Source: Lysobacteraceae bacterium (GTDB lineage Bacteria > Pseudomonadota > Gammaproteobacteria > Xanthomonadales > Xanthomonadaceae). From it: a stretch of 6,763 nucleotides of DNA. Position numbers and translations under genes: made by a program. Below the pieces are notes generated by a model. That model was not told where the DNA came from and ran no database searches. It saw only the letters and a program-made list of their open reading frames with translations. The stretch is from assembly GCA_003449515.1 (NCBI GenBank), contig DMHI01000179.1, positions 406 through 7,168 on the forward strand, given 5' to 3'. Shown here in pieces: positions 5,418 to 6,763 of this stretch; the first letter of the stretch is position 1, and each line of letters begins with the position of its first letter.

Positions 5418-6763
5418 ATGAGCGTCATCAACACCAACACGATTTCGCTGAACGCCCAGCGCAACCTGCAGTCGAGCAGCGCCACACTGGCAACGACCAT
5501 CCAGCGCCTGTCCTCGGGCCTGCGCATCAACAGTGCCCGCGACGACGCCGCCGGCCTCGCCATCTCGGAGCGCTTCAGCACCCAGATCCGCGGCCTCAAC
5601 GTGGCCTCCCGCAATGCCAACGACGGCATCTCGCTGGCGCAGACCGCCGAAGGCGCGTTGTCGGAAATCGGCAACAACCTGCAGCGCATCCGCGAGCTGG
5701 CGGTGCAGTCGGCCAACGCCACCAACTCGGCCTCCGACCGTGCCGCCCTGCAGGCGGAAGTGGCGCAGTTGACCTCGGAGATTGACCGCGTCGCCACCCA
5801 GACCCAGTTCAACGGCTTGAATCTGCTCGATGGCAGCTTCTCGGCGCAGGCGTTCCAGGTGGGTGCGAATGCCGGCCAGACCATCACCGTCTCCAGCATC
5901 GGCAGCGCCCGCGCCTCGGCCCTCGGACAGTTCAATGGCGTGTTGCAGACCGGCGTGTCGATTGGCGTGGCCTCGAACACGGCGTCGGCCCAGTCGGTGA
6001 CCGCCGGAGGGACCACCATCGGACTCGGCAACATTGCCAACGACGCGCGGGCCATCGCTTCGGCCGTGAATAACGCCGGCATTGCGGGGCTCAGCGTCAC
6101 TGCGAATGTCACCTCGGTCACCACCGCGCAGGCCGTGACCACCACGGTCGCGGGTACGTCGAGCTTCACGCTCAACGGCCAGACCATCAGCGTCGGTGCC
6201 ACCATCAGCGCAGCCACGAACCGCAGCAACGTTCTGAGTGCGATCAACGCCCAGTCGGCGGTGACGGGAGTCGTGGCGAGCGACACCGGTAGCGGCGTGA
6301 CGCTGTCTGCGGCGGATGGTCGAAACATTACCGTTGGCGGTTTCAGCGCCGGCACCGCCACCGGCACCACGCTCGCAGACTTCGGCCTCGCGGCGGGCAC
6401 TACGGGGGCGACGGTCAACATCGCATTCCGTGCTGCCAACGACGTGACGGGCAACCTGTCTTTCGCTCTCGTAGGGCCGTTCACGATCGGTGCGACGGGC
6501 ACCTCCCTCAGCGCCGTCAACATCAGCACGGTGGGCGGCGCCAACACGGCCCTGACGGCCGTCGATGCGGCCCTCGAGCGCGTCAGCAGCTCGCGCGCCG
6601 ACCTCGGCGCCATCCAGAACCGCTTCTCGTCGGTGATCCAGAACCTCAACACCACCTCGGAGAACCTGGCCGCCTCGCGCAGCCGCATCCGCGACGCCGA
6701 CTACGCCCGCCAGACCGCGGAGCTGACGCACACGCAGATCCTGCAGCAGGCCGGTACCGCGAC
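5418..6763 (+). CDS. fliC: Flagellin FliC (3' truncated by window edge)
   Basis: FliC is the filament subunit, exported through the flagellar channel and polymerised on FlgL. The frame from ATG 5418 stays open to the window end (448 codons plus two bases). The N-terminal D0/D1 region (~1-160) has MSVINTNTISLNAQRNL, RLSSGLRINSARDDAAGLAI, ANDGISLAQTAEGAL, QRIRELAVQSAN (89-100) and TQTQFNGLNLLDG. The C-terminal D1/D0 region (~375-448) has NTALTAVDAALERVSSSRADLG, then SRIRDADYARQTAELT and TQILQQAGTA; about 18 residues are missing. The middle (~165-370) is a Ser/Thr/Gly/Ala-rich variable domain with a Flagellin-IN-like motif at ~249-306 and a looser similar stretch at ~195-234. No lysine, cysteine or tryptophan occurs, and the only tyrosine is Tyr429. 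The start is supported by GAGGAG 9 nt upstream and by the FliA promoter. A fliD cap gene would be expected downstream. Confidence 0.97.
   Translation, partial: MSVINTNTISLNAQRNLQSSSATLATTIQRLSSGLRINSARDDAAGLAISERFSTQIRGLNVASRNANDGISLAQTAEGALSEIGNNLQRIRELAVQSANATNSASDRAALQAEVAQLTSEIDRVATQTQFNGLNLLDGSFSAQAFQVGANAGQTITVSSIGSARASALGQFNGVLQTGVSIGVASNTASAQSVTAGGTTIGLGNIANDARAIASAVNNAGIAGLSVTANVTSVTTAQAVTTTVAGTSSFTLNGQTISVGATISAATNRSNVLSAINAQSAVTGVVASDTGSGVTLSAADGRNITVGGFSAGTATGTTLADFGLAAGTTGATVNIAFRAANDVTGNLSFALVGPFTIGATGTSLSAVNISTVGGANTALTAVDAALERVSSSRADLGAIQNRFSSVIQNLNTTSENLAASRSRIRDADYARQTAELTHTQILQQAGTA
6162..6335 (+). other. Flagellin-IN-like motif in the variable domain of FliC
   Basis: FliC residues ~249-306. 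SFTLNGQTISVG, then VLSAINAQSAVTGVVAS, then GVTLSAADGRNITV. This follows the flagellin hook IN pattern (a short beta strand with NG, an AIN helix, GV-x-A, then LT/LS-x-ADG-x-NI-x-V) found in the surface-exposed part of many flagellins and FliD proteins. Recognised by eye, not by a profile search. Confidence 0.6.

Noticed and set aside
5241..6731. Two overlapping long minus-strand frames (496 and 457 codons) across fliC
   Set aside because: Both lie opposite an unmistakable flagellin gene and have no supported start or domain; they overlap each other in different frames.

Overview
The window is a piece of a flagellar axial-structure operon. Five collinear plus-strand genes fill almost all of it: flgI (P-ring, 5' end outside the window), flgJ (rod cap and peptidoglycan hydrolase), flgK and flgL (the two hook-filament junction proteins) and fliC (flagellin, 3' end outside the window). 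DNA is very GC-rich with a strong G/C third-position preference. The flgI-J-K-L-fliC order, a bifunctional FlgJ with a GH73 domain, a large (~627 aa) FlgK and a flagellin starting MSVINTN all fit a gammaproteobacterium. A high-GC member of the Lysobacterales (Xanthomonadales) is most likely, but this is inferred from gene style and not proven.

Layout: 1-996 flgI (331 residues visible, about 37 missing from the N terminus); 1004-2122 flgJ; 2122-4005 flgK, whose ATG shares one base with the flgJ stop (TGATG); 4030-5253 flgL after a 24-nt gap; 5254-5417 a 164-nt intergenic region; 5418 to the window end fliC (448 codons visible, roughly 18 missing). flgI to flgL look like one transcript whose promoter lies upstream of the window. 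The flgL-fliC gap holds a good sigma-28 (FliA) promoter, TAAAGCCC-N11-GCCGTTAC, so flagellin is switched separately as a late gene after the hook is finished.

The products act in assembly order. FlgI forms the periplasmic bushing around the rod. FlgJ opens the peptidoglycan and caps the growing rod. FlgK and FlgL are added to the finished hook as adaptor rings. FliC then polymerises on FlgL beneath the cap. All genes are intact within the window and no mobile element, RNA gene or CRISPR was seen.

Points worth a second look: the three extracellular axial proteins have one lysine in 1482 visible residues, while FlgI and FlgJ keep lysine; a beta-rich segment recurs in FlgK (twice) and FlgL (once); flagellin has a central insert with a Flagellin-IN-like motif and looser codon use than its ends; and the conserved FlgI cysteine pair is replaced by alanine. 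This is mostly an ordinary flagellar locus; I see no wholly new system in it.
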